Below are positions 28,201 through 37,388 of a stretch of 64,000 nucleotides of DNA, piece after piece. The translations under genes were made by a program, and so were the position numbers. The notes under the pieces were generated by a model, which saw only the letters and a program-made list of their open reading frames with translations, made no database searches and was not told the DNA's origin. The stretch is taken from NCBI RefSeq assembly GCF_021233055.1, contig NZ_CP089538.1:1993501-2057500 (forward strand), given 5' to 3'. Numbering within the stretch: position 1 is the stretch's first letter; each line of letters starts with the position of its first letter. Source of the DNA: Spirosoma oryzicola (GTDB taxonomy: Bacteria; Bacteroidota; Bacteroidia; Cytophagales; Spirosomataceae).

Positions 28201-29676
28201 TTAATTCAGGTTCGGATTGATTGACGTATCCGAGTAAGGCAATGGGAACCAATAATTTGCCTTTGTGATCGCCTTGATTGGTTGCAGATCGTCGGCGCTC
28301 TTGTTGGCATTGGCCGCTTCGACGCGCTCGAGTCGGACAAGGTCAAACCAGCGGGTCCGCTCACAGGCAAACTCCCAGGCACGTTCCTGTACCACCTCGT
28401 CGGCAAATTGGGTGGCCGTCAGCCCATCAGCTGTTGACAGTGCTTTGGTACCCGTCGCCCGACCCCGTAGTCGAACTTGGTTAAGAGCATCATACGCAGC
28501 CTGGTCGGGACCACTTGTACTACGGGCTTTGGCTTCTGCGTAAATCGTTAGCACGTGCGGGTAACGCATCATAACCGACGGCAGCGAAATGCTGGACGTA
28601 ACGACATTGCCTTTGATGTACCATTTCTGGTAGTACGGGTGCTTCGTCAGGCTCTGCTGCCAGGGGATTTTAGTCGAGCCAAGACCGAACTCGGTGCGGA
28701 AGGTAGCCGACTTGCGAGGACCTTCGGGAAAGTCGCGGAAGAAATTCAGTTCGGCAAACATATCGTCCCAGCCACCTTCTTCGCCGGGCATGGTTGTGTT
28801 CCCGTACGTAGCATTGGCCGTACCGCTACCGCCCGTGAAACCGCTGATCTGGAATACCGATTCGGGAATGCTGGCCACCGCAGGGTCGTTTGCAAAAACC
28901 TCCGCAAAAGTCGGCATCAGCTGAAAGCCGTAGGTTGCCCGGTTGTCGATCACTTCTTTGGCTTTAGCCGCTGCCAGATCGTATTTGTCGGTCTGTTTCA
29001 AAGGCCAGCCCGCCATTGTCAGGTACACGTCCGCGAGAAACGCCTTCGCCGAACCGACGTTTGGGCGACCCGGATCGCGTCGGGTGTTAGGCAGCAGGGT
29101 TTCCGCTTTCTTCAGATCCTCAACGATAAGCGCGTATACCTCCGCTGGCGTCGATTTTTTTACCGTCAGGAGATCGGCGGAGTATTCGCCCACCGTGATG
29201 AGCGGAATGTTGCCGTAAAACCGGGTGAGCCAGTAGTAGGAAAAGCCCCGGATGAAGTACGCTTCGCCTGCAATAATGTCGATCGTTGCTTTCGTACCGC
29301 TTGTTTTCTGGTAATTGTTGATCACGTTGTTTGCCCCCTGGATGGCTTTGTAACAGCCATTGTACACAGCGCCCGACCGCTGGTTCGTGGTCGATACGGT
29401 GAATTGATCGAACTCCCGCCAGTCGGCTTTGTTGCTGGCCGGGTGCGTCGTCACGTCGTCGCTGCCGAGGGTAGCCGCATTGGCCGAGGGGTGAATAAAA
29501 CCGTAGCCCCACTGGTTGGCCAAACCCCGGTACGAGCCGGTCAGGGCCGATTCCAGACCGTCCTGCGTGGCGAGTACGTTGCCGCCGTACAGCAGACCGG
29601 TTGTATCTTCTTCTAAATAACTTTTACAGCCTGCGGTGAGCATAGCCGCCAGTGAAAATATAAGTAACTTTTTCAT
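28201..29676 (-). CDS. SusD/RagB-family outer-membrane lipoprotein (pair 1)
   Basis: A 491-residue surface lipoprotein with lipobox LTAGC and the SusD-type body: AMLTAGCKSYLEE, SDDVTTHPASNKADWREFDQF, the helical AYFIRGFSYYWLTRFYGNIPL (the most conserved SusD stretch), AKAFLADVYLTMAGWPL, and the C-terminal ERAWEFACERTRWFDLVRL. Such proteins bind glycans on top of the SusC channel. ATG 29676 starts the canonical MKKLLIF leader. It lies 15 bases after its susC partner. The ligand is not predictable, but the neighbours suggest a galactose- or uronic acid-containing glycan or oligosaccharide. Confidence 0.93.
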   Translation of the reverse strand: MKKLLIFSLAAMLTAGCKSYLEEDTTGLLYGGNVLATQDGLESALTGSYRGLANQWGYGFIHPSANAATLGSDDVTTHPASNKADWREFDQFTVSTTNQRSGAVYNGCYKAIQGANNVINNYQKTSGTKATIDIIAGEAYFIRGFSYYWLTRFYGNIPLITVGEYSADLLTVKKSTPAEVYALIVEDLKKAETLLPNTRRDPGRPNVGSAKAFLADVYLTMAGWPLKQTDKYDLAAAKAKEVIDNRATYGFQLMPTFAEVFANDPAVASIPESVFQISGFTGGSGTANATYGNTTMPGEEGGWDDMFAELNFFRDFPEGPRKSATFRTEFGLGSTKIPWQQSLTKHPYYQKWYIKGNVVTSSISLPSVMMRYPHVLTIYAEAKARSTSGPDQAAYDALNQVRLRGRATGTKALSTADGLTATQFADEVVQERAWEFACERTRWFDLVRLERVEAANANKSADDLQPIKAITKANYWFPLPYSDTSINPNLN

Positions 29677-29691
29677 GAATGTCAAAACGGA

Positions 29692-32682
29692 TTAGAAGCC
29701 CAGGTTTACGCCAAGTGTATAGGTTTTCGAGTTTGGATAAGAACCGTAGTCAATACCGATAGCCGTATCGGTGTTTGACCCCACGCGGGCGGATTCTGGA
29801 TCTGGACCTTTGTATTTGGTAATGGTCAGCAGGTTCGTTGCGCTGAAGAATACCCGAAGGTTGGCTTTATTCTGGATGAAGCCCGTTGGTACTGTATACG
29901 AAAGACTTACGTTTTTCAGCCGAACAAAGCTGCCGTTTTCCAGGAACCGGCTCGACTGCGTAAAGGGCTGGTAGGTTCTGGTGAATGCCGGAATATCGGA
30001 CGTTTCGTTACCGGGGCGGTAGTAATCCCGGATCTCGGACAGAATGAACTGCCGGGCGTCGCCCGAACCTGATAAGGCAGCCGCCCGCGTGTAGTTGAGC
30101 TTATCGACGCCAAACACGCCGTTGAAAAATACGTTCAGCGTTAAGCCTTTATACGTAAAGGTGTTGTTCCAGCCACCCGTTGCTTTCGGAAACGCCCGAC
30201 CAATGATCTGAAAATCGTCGGTCGTAATGGCGTTGTCGCCGTTGAGGTCCTGGTAACGGGGATCGCCCGGTACGCGCCCGAACTGAGCGGCCAGATCAGC
30301 CTCGTTTGGTTTGAAGGTTCCCAGGTATTTCAAGCCCCAGTACGATCCCAGTGGCTCACCCGGCATCAGCATAAACTCGTTGGTGGATGACATACCGCCC
30401 CCAACACCCGTACCTTGACCAAGACGAGGCAGACCGCCCAAGCTAATCACTTTGTTTTGCAGTGTCGACAGGTTCAGGTTCGTTTCCCAGCGGAATCCGG
30501 CTTTGTCGATAGGCGTACCACCGATGGAGAATTCGAACCCGGTGTTTTCAACTTCGCCGACGTTCCGGGCCTGAGTACCACCACCCGCATAGCTTGGAAT
30601 CGCTACGTTGAGCAGAAGATCCGTTGTGTTTTTATTGAAGTAATCGGCTTCGATCCGCAGACGGCCATTCAGGAATTCCATTTCCAGACCCACATCGACC
30701 TGCTTGGTGGTTTCCCACTTCAGGTCGGGGTTGCCGGGGTTGCCCAAAATTACCCCTGCCGTGGCCGCCGAGTTGTTGAACGCAACCGAGGTTGTACCGT
30801 AGGTCGACAGCGTTGCGTACGGGTTGATCGCCTGGCTACCTGTCATACCCCAGCTTCCGCGCAGTTTCAGGTTGCTGAACACGTTGAGGTTTTTGATGAA
30901 ATCTTCTTCCGATAACCGCCAGCCCAGTGCCAAGGATGGAAACACGCTATACCGATTAGCTTCACCAAATTTCGATGAGCCGTCCCGACGAACCGCTGCG
31001 GTGACCAGGTATTTATCTTTAAAACCGTAGTTGATGCGGCCCAGTAGCGACAACAGCGTCCATTTCGAATAACCCGACGATACCGTAGCCGCTGTGTTGC
31101 CGCCGATGTTGTCGTAGCCTAGCTGAGGAAACCGCAGTCCAGAAGCACTCGCCGTGAAGTTTTGATCCGTAAACTGCTGCGTTTCCAACACCGCAACTGC
31201 ATTGATCGAATGATCACCAACTTTAAGGTCATAGTTTAAGCTATTGGTGTTTTGCAGCGTTACCTGTTCGGACGAATAGCGGCTTGCCGTCGGCACGTTA
31301 TTCGAGAGCCGCTTGCCGTTCAGGTTCAGGTTCTGCGCGTTCAGGTAGTTAACGGCATACTGTAAATCAAGCGACAACCCTTTAATGGGTAGTTTGTAGT
31401 TCAATCCACCGTTGATGTTCAACCCCGTCCGGTTCTGATCAACTGACTGATCGTACAGGTAATCTAATGGGTTCCTGTACACAGAACCGATGGGGTCCGT
31501 GAACGTAGGCTGACCGTCTGAACCGTAGGCGGGGGTTGTGGGTGCCCAGGCCAGTGCCTGCACGATGGCTCCACCGTCGAGGGTGTTGTGGTTCTGCGAG
31601 CGCGTACCCCACAGATTTAGCCGGAGCGATAGCTTATCGTTGATTTGTGTATTGATGTTCGTACGGAGAATGTACCGCTTGAAACCGCTGTTATTAACGA
31701 TCCCGTTCTGATTTAGGTAGTTGCCCGAGATCAAGAAGGTCGTTTTTTCGCTACCACCCGACAGCGTGATCTGGTGCTGCTGGCCGCTTCCCTGCCGAAA
31801 AACCAGACTCTGCCAGTCAGTACCGCCGTTTTGTTTGAACTGAGCGATTTGGTCTGATGTAAACGGAAGATTCGAACCGGTAGCCGTGGCGCGGGCATTC
31901 ACGATTTCGGCAAATTCACCGGCGGGTAGCACGTCGTACCGTTTAATGTTTTCCGAGATGCTGAACTGTCCTTCGTAATTGACTTTTAGCCCGCGCGCGC
32001 CCTTTTTAGTCGTGATGATTACCACGCCATTTGCCCCCCGGCTACCGTAAATCGAGGTCGAAGCCGCATCTTTCAGAATCTGAAGGGTTTCGATATCGTT
32101 CGGGTTAACGAAGTTGAAATTGGCACCCACATACCCATCGACAACGTACAGCGGGTCGTTATTGCCCAGTACGGAGTTTGCACCCCGGATACGGATACGC
32201 GCGTCGCCACCAGGAGCCCCGTTGGTCTGGGTTACCTGCACGCCCGCAGCCCGTCCCTGCAAAACCTGATCCAGACGGGTAACCGGTTGCTGGGCGAATT
32301 CTTTGGTCGAGATGGCCGTCAATGCGCCCGTTACGTCGGTTTTACGCTGCGTACCGTACCCGACAACTACGACTTCGTTCAGCGTTTTCTGATCCTCCGC
32401 CATCTGGACGTTGACGACCGAGCGGCCATTCACCGGTACGGTTTGGCTGACATACCCGATGTTGGAAAACACCAGCGACGTTGTACCTGCCGCATTAAGC
32501 GAGAAGTTACCCGACGCATCGGTAGATGTTCCCGTAGTCGTTCCGCTCACCTGAACGTTAACGCCAGGAAGTCCCTGGTTATCGGGACCGGTCACTTTAC
32601 CGGTCACTCTGGTACCCTGAGCGAACGCATAACCTTCGCAGAGAAGTAGCAGTACAATGAAAAACTTTACAGTTCTTTTCAT
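29692..32682 (-). CDS. SusC/RagA-family TonB-dependent transporter (pair 1)
   Basis: A 996-residue outer-membrane transporter. It has a signal peptide (MKRTVKFFIVLLLLCEGYAFAQ), a carboxypeptidase-regulatory-like domain (about residues 25-105), the plug with the SusC-type signature VVVGYGTQRKTDVTGA and NDPLYVVDGYVG, and a 22-strand barrel to the end. No STN signalling domain precedes it, so coupling to an anti-sigma factor is not expected. The frame extends upstream to 32865 across a palindrome, but this part lacks protein-like sequence, so ATG 32682 is used. It should carry glycan fragments into the periplasm. Confidence 0.94.
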   Translation of the reverse strand: MKRTVKFFIVLLLLCEGYAFAQGTRVTGKVTGPDNQGLPGVNVQVSGTTTGTSTDASGNFSLNAAGTTSLVFSNIGYVSQTVPVNGRSVVNVQMAEDQKTLNEVVVVGYGTQRKTDVTGALTAISTKEFAQQPVTRLDQVLQGRAAGVQVTQTNGAPGGDARIRIRGANSVLGNNDPLYVVDGYVGANFNFVNPNDIETLQILKDAASTSIYGSRGANGVVIITTKKGARGLKVNYEGQFSISENIKRYDVLPAGEFAEIVNARATATGSNLPFTSDQIAQFKQNGGTDWQSLVFRQGSGQQHQITLSGGSEKTTFLISGNYLNQNGIVNNSGFKRYILRTNINTQINDKLSLRLNLWGTRSQNHNTLDGGAIVQALAWAPTTPAYGSDGQPTFTDPIGSVYRNPLDYLYDQSVDQNRTGLNINGGLNYKLPIKGLSLDLQYAVNYLNAQNLNLNGKRLSNNVPTASRYSSEQVTLQNTNSLNYDLKVGDHSINAVAVLETQQFTDQNFTASASGLRFPQLGYDNIGGNTAATVSSGYSKWTLLSLLGRINYGFKDKYLVTAAVRRDGSSKFGEANRYSVFPSLALGWRLSEEDFIKNLNVFSNLKLRGSWGMTGSQAINPYATLSTYGTTSVAFNNSAATAGVILGNPGNPDLKWETTKQVDVGLEMEFLNGRLRIEADYFNKNTTDLLLNVAIPSYAGGGTQARNVGEVENTGFEFSIGGTPIDKAGFRWETNLNLSTLQNKVISLGGLPRLGQGTGVGGGMSSTNEFMLMPGEPLGSYWGLKYLGTFKPNEADLAAQFGRVPGDPRYQDLNGDNAITTDDFQIIGRAFPKATGGWNNTFTYKGLTLNVFFNGVFGVDKLNYTRAAALSGSGDARQFILSEIRDYYRPGNETSDIPAFTRTYQPFTQSSRFLENGSFVRLKNVSLSYTVPTGFIQNKANLRVFFSATNLLTITKYKGPDPESARVGSNTDTAIGIDYGSYPNSKTYTLGVNLGF

Positions 32683-32771
32683 AATAAGGGTTTGAATAGA
32701 AATAATAAGTGTATGGAGTTTAAGGGATGAATAGGTAATGCTTGGGTACTTGTCTTGATGGTTTCGGCATT

Positions 32772-32856
32772 GCCGCCCGCGCGGTGGTGTCGGTTTCTCA
32801 AAACCGACCCTTGGCGTCAGCAATTTGTGTCGGTTTTGAGAAACCGACACCACCAC
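32772..32856. repeat. Mosaic palindromic element, copy 6 (25-bp inverted arms)
   Basis: GCCGCCCGCGCGG (32772-32784) is the exact reverse complement of 7534-7546. Arms 32784-32808 and 32829-32853 are perfect reverse complements over 25 bases. Each arm also folds on itself (GTCGGTTT CTCA AAACCGAC; GTGTCGGTTT TGAG AAACCGACAC). The 20-base middle holds TTGGCGTCAGCAA, shared inverted with 7470-7482. It lies right after the dgoD stop. Confidence 0.9.
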
Positions 32857-32861
32857 GCCGA

Positions 32862-34109
32862 TCACCAGTCTACGACGGAGCCGTCGAGGGCGTTGTATGT
32901 TTCCGGGTTTCGCCAGTCGTGACCGATTTTATCTTTTAGTTGCGCTTCGTCTAGCTCGATGCCTAAGCCCGGCCCTTTGGGAATGAGTACGGTGCCATCT
33001 TTTTGTAGCTTGAACGGATTTTTGATATAGCCTTCTCCCAGCGAGACCTGCTCCTGTACCAAAAAATTAGGCACACTAGCCGCCAGGTGAAGACCTACGG
33101 CCAACGATATAGGCCCCATTGGGTTGTGGGGTGCAATCGGTACGTAATAGGCTTCGGCCATCCCTGCAATGATGCGTCCTTCGGTGATGCCCCCGGCATG
33201 GCATAAGTCGGGCTGAACGATGCTGACGGCTCGTTTTTCCAGTAATTCGCGGAAGCCCCATTTCGTAAAAATGCGTTCGCCAGCGGCAATGGGAAGGTGC
33301 GTACCCCGCGCAATGTCGGCCAGTACGTCAACGTTCTGCGCCTGAACGGGCTCTTCGACAAACATCGGATTGAAAGGCTCCAACTCCTTGATCAGTAGCT
33401 TGGACGTTTGGGGCGGAATGCTACCGTGGAAGTCGATGGCAATGTCCATATCGTCACCGCCTGCCTGGCGTAGAGACGCGAAATTATCGACCGCGTATTT
33501 GACGAATCGAGGGTTCTCGACAATGTTGGCGGGATTCTTTTTGGCTACGCCGGTTTTGATAACGGTGTAGCCTTCTTCTTTCCGTTTTTTCATGTCTTCG
33601 GGCGTACTCGCCCGACCGTATACCCGCACGCGGTCTCGGGTCGGACCGCCGAGCAACTCATACACCGGCACGTTGAGAAGTTTGCCTTTTATATCCCAAA
33701 GGGCATGATCAATACCGCTCAGGGCGCTGGTCAGGATGGGACCACCCCGGTAGAAAGCGTGCCGGTAAATCGCCTGCCAATGATGAACAACCTGCCGGGG
33801 ATCTTTTCCGATCAAATACGGTTCGACCTCCTTGATGGCCGTTTGAATCGTGAGTGCCCGACCTTCGAGCAATGGTTCGCCGAGACCCACAACGCCAACG
33901 TCGGTATGAATTTTAAGGAAAATCCAGCGGGGTTTGACCAGGAAGGTTTCGAGCTTTGTGATCTTGACTTTGCTGTAATCGGCAAAATGATCAGGACTGG
34001 ATGCGTACGATGTTTGCGGTAGTACCATCGTGCTCATACCCGCAACACCCAGCACTGACTGAATAGCGGACCGACGAGACATACCGGCTTGTTTCCGTGG
34101 CGATTTCAT
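32862..34109 (-). CDS. dgoD: Galactonate dehydratase-like enolase-superfamily enzyme with Tat-type leader
   Basis: A 415-residue protein. After a leader it aligns along its whole length with E. coli D-galactonate dehydratase: KITKLETFLVKPRWIFLKI, EGRALTIQTAI, YRGGPILTSALSGIDHALWDI, metal Asp plus catalytic His in IDFHG, Glu in FVEEPV, Glu in AAGERIF, QPDLCHAGGITE and catalytic His in APHNPMGPI. It dehydrates galactonate to 2-keto-3-deoxygalactonate, the DgoK substrate. Unlike the E. coli enzyme it starts with about 36 extra residues, SRRSAIQ plus a hydrophobic stretch ending SYA, which read as a twin-arginine export signal. That places it in the periplasm, by inference. Confidence 0.9.
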   Translation of the reverse strand: MKSPRKQAGMSRRSAIQSVLGVAGMSTMVLPQTSYASSPDHFADYSKVKITKLETFLVKPRWIFLKIHTDVGVVGLGEPLLEGRALTIQTAIKEVEPYLIGKDPRQVVHHWQAIYRHAFYRGGPILTSALSGIDHALWDIKGKLLNVPVYELLGGPTRDRVRVYGRASTPEDMKKRKEEGYTVIKTGVAKKNPANIVENPRFVKYAVDNFASLRQAGGDDMDIAIDFHGSIPPQTSKLLIKELEPFNPMFVEEPVQAQNVDVLADIARGTHLPIAAGERIFTKWGFRELLEKRAVSIVQPDLCHAGGITEGRIIAGMAEAYYVPIAPHNPMGPISLAVGLHLAASVPNFLVQEQVSLGEGYIKNPFKLQKDGTVLIPKGPGLGIELDEAQLKDKIGHDWRNPETYNALDGSVVDW

Positions 34110-34175
34110 CTTAGGTAAGGGCGTAAGTCAATGTACGATAGATAAGTAAGGGTAACGGTATTGCTTCGGAGGTGG

Positions 34176-34236
34176 GTGTTGTGGTGTCTGCGGGGTCACC
34201 CGTTTGGTTTACTAGGCCCCGCAGACACCATAACAC
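34176..34236. repeat. 20-bp-arm palindrome between dehydratase genes
   Basis: GTGTTGTGGTGTCTGCGGGG (34176-34195) pairs with 34217-34236 with a single mismatch, around 21 bases. The GTGGTGTC core relates it to the mosaic family. It lies 9 bases after the stop of the ManD-like gene and probably ends or attenuates its transcript. Confidence 0.8.
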
Positions 34237-34245
34237 TAGAGATTT

Positions 34246-35601
34246 TTAAGGTCGGATGATGGTACCGTCCATCCGGCGTACCTGCCAGTTGGATTTGGTT
34301 GTGATCGGATACTTCGCGGCTTCTTTCTCGTTAATATCCACGCCCAGGCCCGGAACCTCATTGACCGACATATATCCTTTGTTCATGGTCGGACAGCCGC
34401 TAAACACGGCCTGTGTTTTCTCCGAGAAAGCCACCGCTTCCTGAATACCGAAGTTCCAGACGGCCAGATCGATGTGCGCATGAGCCGCGTGGCCTACCGG
34501 CGAAACGTCGCCCGGACCGTGCCAGGCCGTCCGAATGTTGAACCACTCACCCAGCCGGGCTACCTTCATGGCGGGCGTAATACCTCCAATCTGCGATACG
34601 TGAATCCGGATGTAATCGAACCACTGGTTGACCATTGGCTCTTTGAACTCGTTGATGTTGTTAAACAACTCACCCATCGCAATAGGTACCGACGTAACCT
34701 GCCGCAACTGGGCGAACCACTTCATATTTTCGGGGGAGAACGGGTCTTCGATAAAGAACGGACGGTAGTCTTCAACCTGCTTGATCATGTTGATGGCTTC
34801 CATCGGCTGCACCCGCTCATGAACGTCGTGGAGCAGTTCGATTTCTTCGCCACACTGTTTCCGAACCATTTCAAACATCTTGGGAACCGACTTTAAGTAA
34901 CCCAGTACGTTCATGTACGCATCGCCTTCGTAGCCAAAGCCAGCGTTTTTGAAATCGGGTTTGTCGACGTTGCTCCCCACGCCACCATAGCCGCCCTGCT
35001 GAATACGGATGTATTTGAAGCCTTGCTCCATGAACTTCTTCACGCTGTCGGCGGTGGCTTCGGGCGTGGTGCCGCCCGCGTGGGTGTAGCAGGGAATGGC
35101 GAAGCGAACTTTACCGCCCAGGAGTTGATAAACTGGCATCCCCGCCCGTTTGCCTTTGATATCCCACAACGCCTGATCGAGTCCACTCAAGGCATTGTTC
35201 AGTACGGGTCCGTTGCGCCAGTAAGAACTAACATAAGCCGACTGCCACATATCCTCGATGTTATCAACGTCTTTACCAACGCAGAACTCGTTGAGGTAGG
35301 TGTTGATCGCTACCACGACCGCAGCCGCGCGCTGGGTAAAGGTGGCGCAACCCAGGCCGTACAGACCCGGCTCGGTGGTTTCGACCTTGACGACGATCAG
35401 GTTCGAACCCTGCGGAGCCGTGGCAATGGCTTTGACACTTTTGATCTTAACAGGTGTCGTGCCGATGGCATACCCCGGTGTAGTTCTTTGCTCGCGGGCT
35501 TGGGCAGCCGATGGGCCGCCAAAGAGGCCTAGTAAACCAGCAGAAGAGCCGAAGCCCAGCATTTTTAAGGTGTCACGACGGCTTTGATCCGATTGATTCA
35601 T
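34246..35601 (-). CDS. ManD/RspA-type enolase-superfamily dehydratase with Tat leader
   Basis: A 451-residue protein of the mannonate/gluconate dehydratase (ManD, RspA) subgroup. Visible are LGCATFTQRAAAV, YWRNGPVLNNALSGLDQALWDI, metal Asp and catalytic His in LLHDVHERV, Glu in FFIEDPF, Glu in AMGELFNN, and His in AWHGPGDVSPVGHAAH. It likely forms a 2-keto-3-deoxy acid from mannonate or gluconate. The N-terminus QSRRDTLKMLG, a hydrophobic run and SAAQA are a very good twin-arginine signal of about 35 residues. It lies between dgoD and the second susD, each border holding an inverted repeat. Confidence 0.9.
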   Translation of the reverse strand: MNQSDQSRRDTLKMLGFGSSAGLLGLFGGPSAAQAREQRTTPGYAIGTTPVKIKSVKAIATAPQGSNLIVVKVETTEPGLYGLGCATFTQRAAAVVVAINTYLNEFCVGKDVDNIEDMWQSAYVSSYWRNGPVLNNALSGLDQALWDIKGKRAGMPVYQLLGGKVRFAIPCYTHAGGTTPEATADSVKKFMEQGFKYIRIQQGGYGGVGSNVDKPDFKNAGFGYEGDAYMNVLGYLKSVPKMFEMVRKQCGEEIELLHDVHERVQPMEAINMIKQVEDYRPFFIEDPFSPENMKWFAQLRQVTSVPIAMGELFNNINEFKEPMVNQWFDYIRIHVSQIGGITPAMKVARLGEWFNIRTAWHGPGDVSPVGHAAHAHIDLAVWNFGIQEAVAFSEKTQAVFSGCPTMNKGYMSVNEVPGLGVDINEKEAAKYPITTKSNWQVRRMDGTIIRP

Positions 35602-35650
35602 GAGAGAATTTGGGAAAAAGAGTTATTGGTAATGGTTTCAATTATTGGAA

Positions 35651-35757
35651 TGACAGGATGAACAGGGCCGGGTCCGCCAAAAATTACGGTGGGGAACTCT
35701 ATGGGCCATTTTTGAACAGAAGTACATAGCGAACCAGGTATCCTGTTCATCCTGTCA
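35651..35757. repeat. Inverted TGACAGGATGAACAGG repeat
   Basis: TGACAGGATGAACAGG (35651-35666) and its perfect complement (35742-35757) face each other across 75 bases, between the ManD-like gene and susD pair 2. A related word, TTAACAGGATTGACAAGATT, occurs at about 45145-45164. Confidence 0.8.
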
Positions 35758-35771
35758 ATGGTATTCAGTCG

Positions 35772-37313
35772 TTATTTTTTGTCCCACCAAACGCGGGTGT
35801 CCAGCGTATTTGGGCCCTGCCGAGCGATGGCTTCGTTGAGGCTTCCCGAGTTGACGACGATTTCACTGTCGGGGTAGGGCATACGGCGGATAAAGTCACC
35901 TTTTACTTCGGAGCCAGGGTATGGGTTTTTCTGCAACGTGGGATAACCACTGCGCCGGAAATTAGCGAAGGCTTCGTTGCCGTCCAGAAAACTGGCTACC
36001 CAATACTGCGTGTTGATCTGGTCTAATGCCTTACTGGCATCCAGTGGATGAGCGTCCAGGTAAGCTTTAATGGCCGCTTCCGAAATTGCTGAGTTACTGC
36101 CGTACTGGGCCATCTGTTCCAGAGCGGCCCGGATACCCGTTGTGTAGTAATCGGCGGCTGAACCAGTAACCCAGCCCCGCACGGCTGCCTCCGCCAACAA
36201 AAGCTGCGTTTGTGCGTACGTAACGTGAAATTCGGGGGCATCCAGCTTTAAGACTGTGTTCAGGTTGACCTGCGAATAGTCCCACAGACTGGCTACTCCG
36301 TTCTGGCTGAACGTAGATGCAATCGAGACATCGTTATAGCCCATTGGCATCCCAATCTGAAGCTTCGGATCAGACGAGGCCCGATCATTGACCTGCTCCT
36401 GACCGCCTTTCGCGCCTACGTACCGAACGGCAAAAATGGGTAGTCGGGGGTCGTTGTTTTGTTTCAGGTAATTGACGAAGGGCGCAGCGAGGTAGAAGTT
36501 CGTTTTTTCGCGGGCGGCTAAATGGTTGGCAATATAGTTGTTGTAAATAGCCGTATGGCGTAATACCGAATTGTCGGCATTGGATTGGAACAAGCCACCC
36601 GCTACGGCTTTTTTAACGTAGCTTTGAGCCATTGTCGGATCAACTTTTGTCAGGCGCATGCCCGCCCGCAGCATAAGCGAATAGCCGAGCTTTTTCCATT
36701 TGGCTACGTCTCCACCGTAAAGAATGTCGGTCGTAACGGCGGTTTGCGTACTGGTTAAGGCTGCCGATGCTTCGTCCAGCTCTTTCAGGATATCCTTGTA
36801 AATCTCCTGTTGCGGATCGTATTTGGGCGTGATAGTCTCCGTCGTGTAGCCCTGACCCGCCTGGAAATACGGAACATCGCCGTAGGTGTCGGTTAGAACC
36901 AAAAAGGTGTAGGCTCGCCAGATACGGGCCGCGTTGTAGGTGTTGCTCTGCAACGGATCGCTTTTCGTCTGATCCAGTACGGCCACCAGTTGCTTGACGA
37001 CATTGCGGTAAAAATTGGTCCAGACCAAAGGCGTATTGCCGCTGTTCACCTGATCGTAATTAGCGCCCGACAGCGAACTGCCGTAGGGCGTAATGATCTG
37101 CTGCACGATCCCGAAGTTATAGGTCAGCATGCCCAGTGTGCCAAAGCCATCCAGGTAGTTGGTATTGATAATCGCTTTGTTAAGAATCAACGAAGGAGCC
37201 AGATATGTTGGGTCCACCTTGTTGGTGTTGATCTCGTCAAAGCCCTGATCGCAGCCGGTAAGCAAGCTCAGCGAAAGCAGTAGGGTAAGGGTATGTTTGA
37301 GGTTCGTTTTCAT
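35772..37313 (-). CDS. SusD/RagB-family lipoprotein, SusD-like_2 type (pair 2)
   Basis: A 513-residue lipoprotein (lipobox LLTGC after MKTNLKHTLTLLLSLS). It belongs to the diverged SusD-like group, shown by CDQGFDEINTNKVDPTYLAPSLILNKAI, IWRAYTFLVLTDTYGDVPYFQA, EIYKDILKELDEA and DILYGGDVAKWKKLGYSLMLRAGMRL, with NEAFANFRRSGYPTL near the C-terminus. It should be the surface glycan-binding partner of the SusC encoded 75 bases upstream. ATG 37313 is chosen, since the longer frame adds a region without leader character. The ligand is unknown. Confidence 0.93.
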   Translation of the reverse strand: MKTNLKHTLTLLLSLSLLTGCDQGFDEINTNKVDPTYLAPSLILNKAIINTNYLDGFGTLGMLTYNFGIVQQIITPYGSSLSGANYDQVNSGNTPLVWTNFYRNVVKQLVAVLDQTKSDPLQSNTYNAARIWRAYTFLVLTDTYGDVPYFQAGQGYTTETITPKYDPQQEIYKDILKELDEASAALTSTQTAVTTDILYGGDVAKWKKLGYSLMLRAGMRLTKVDPTMAQSYVKKAVAGGLFQSNADNSVLRHTAIYNNYIANHLAAREKTNFYLAAPFVNYLKQNNDPRLPIFAVRYVGAKGGQEQVNDRASSDPKLQIGMPMGYNDVSIASTFSQNGVASLWDYSQVNLNTVLKLDAPEFHVTYAQTQLLLAEAAVRGWVTGSAADYYTTGIRAALEQMAQYGSNSAISEAAIKAYLDAHPLDASKALDQINTQYWVASFLDGNEAFANFRRSGYPTLQKNPYPGSEVKGDFIRRMPYPDSEIVVNSGSLNEAIARQGPNTLDTRVWWDKK

Positions 37314-37388
37314 AATTTTAGGATGAGTAACGTGGACATCTGGTCCACCTTTTCTACACGACCAAGCGGACCAGAAGTCCACATTACA

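Noticed and set aside
28555..29616. A 353-codon open frame on the plus strand
   Set aside because: It lies entirely opposite susD pair 1, has no recognisable domain and reflects the codon pattern of the true gene.
32683..32865. N-terminal extension of SusC pair 1
   Set aside because: The extension runs through the palindromic element and overlaps the dgoD stop; the proper leader starts at 32682.
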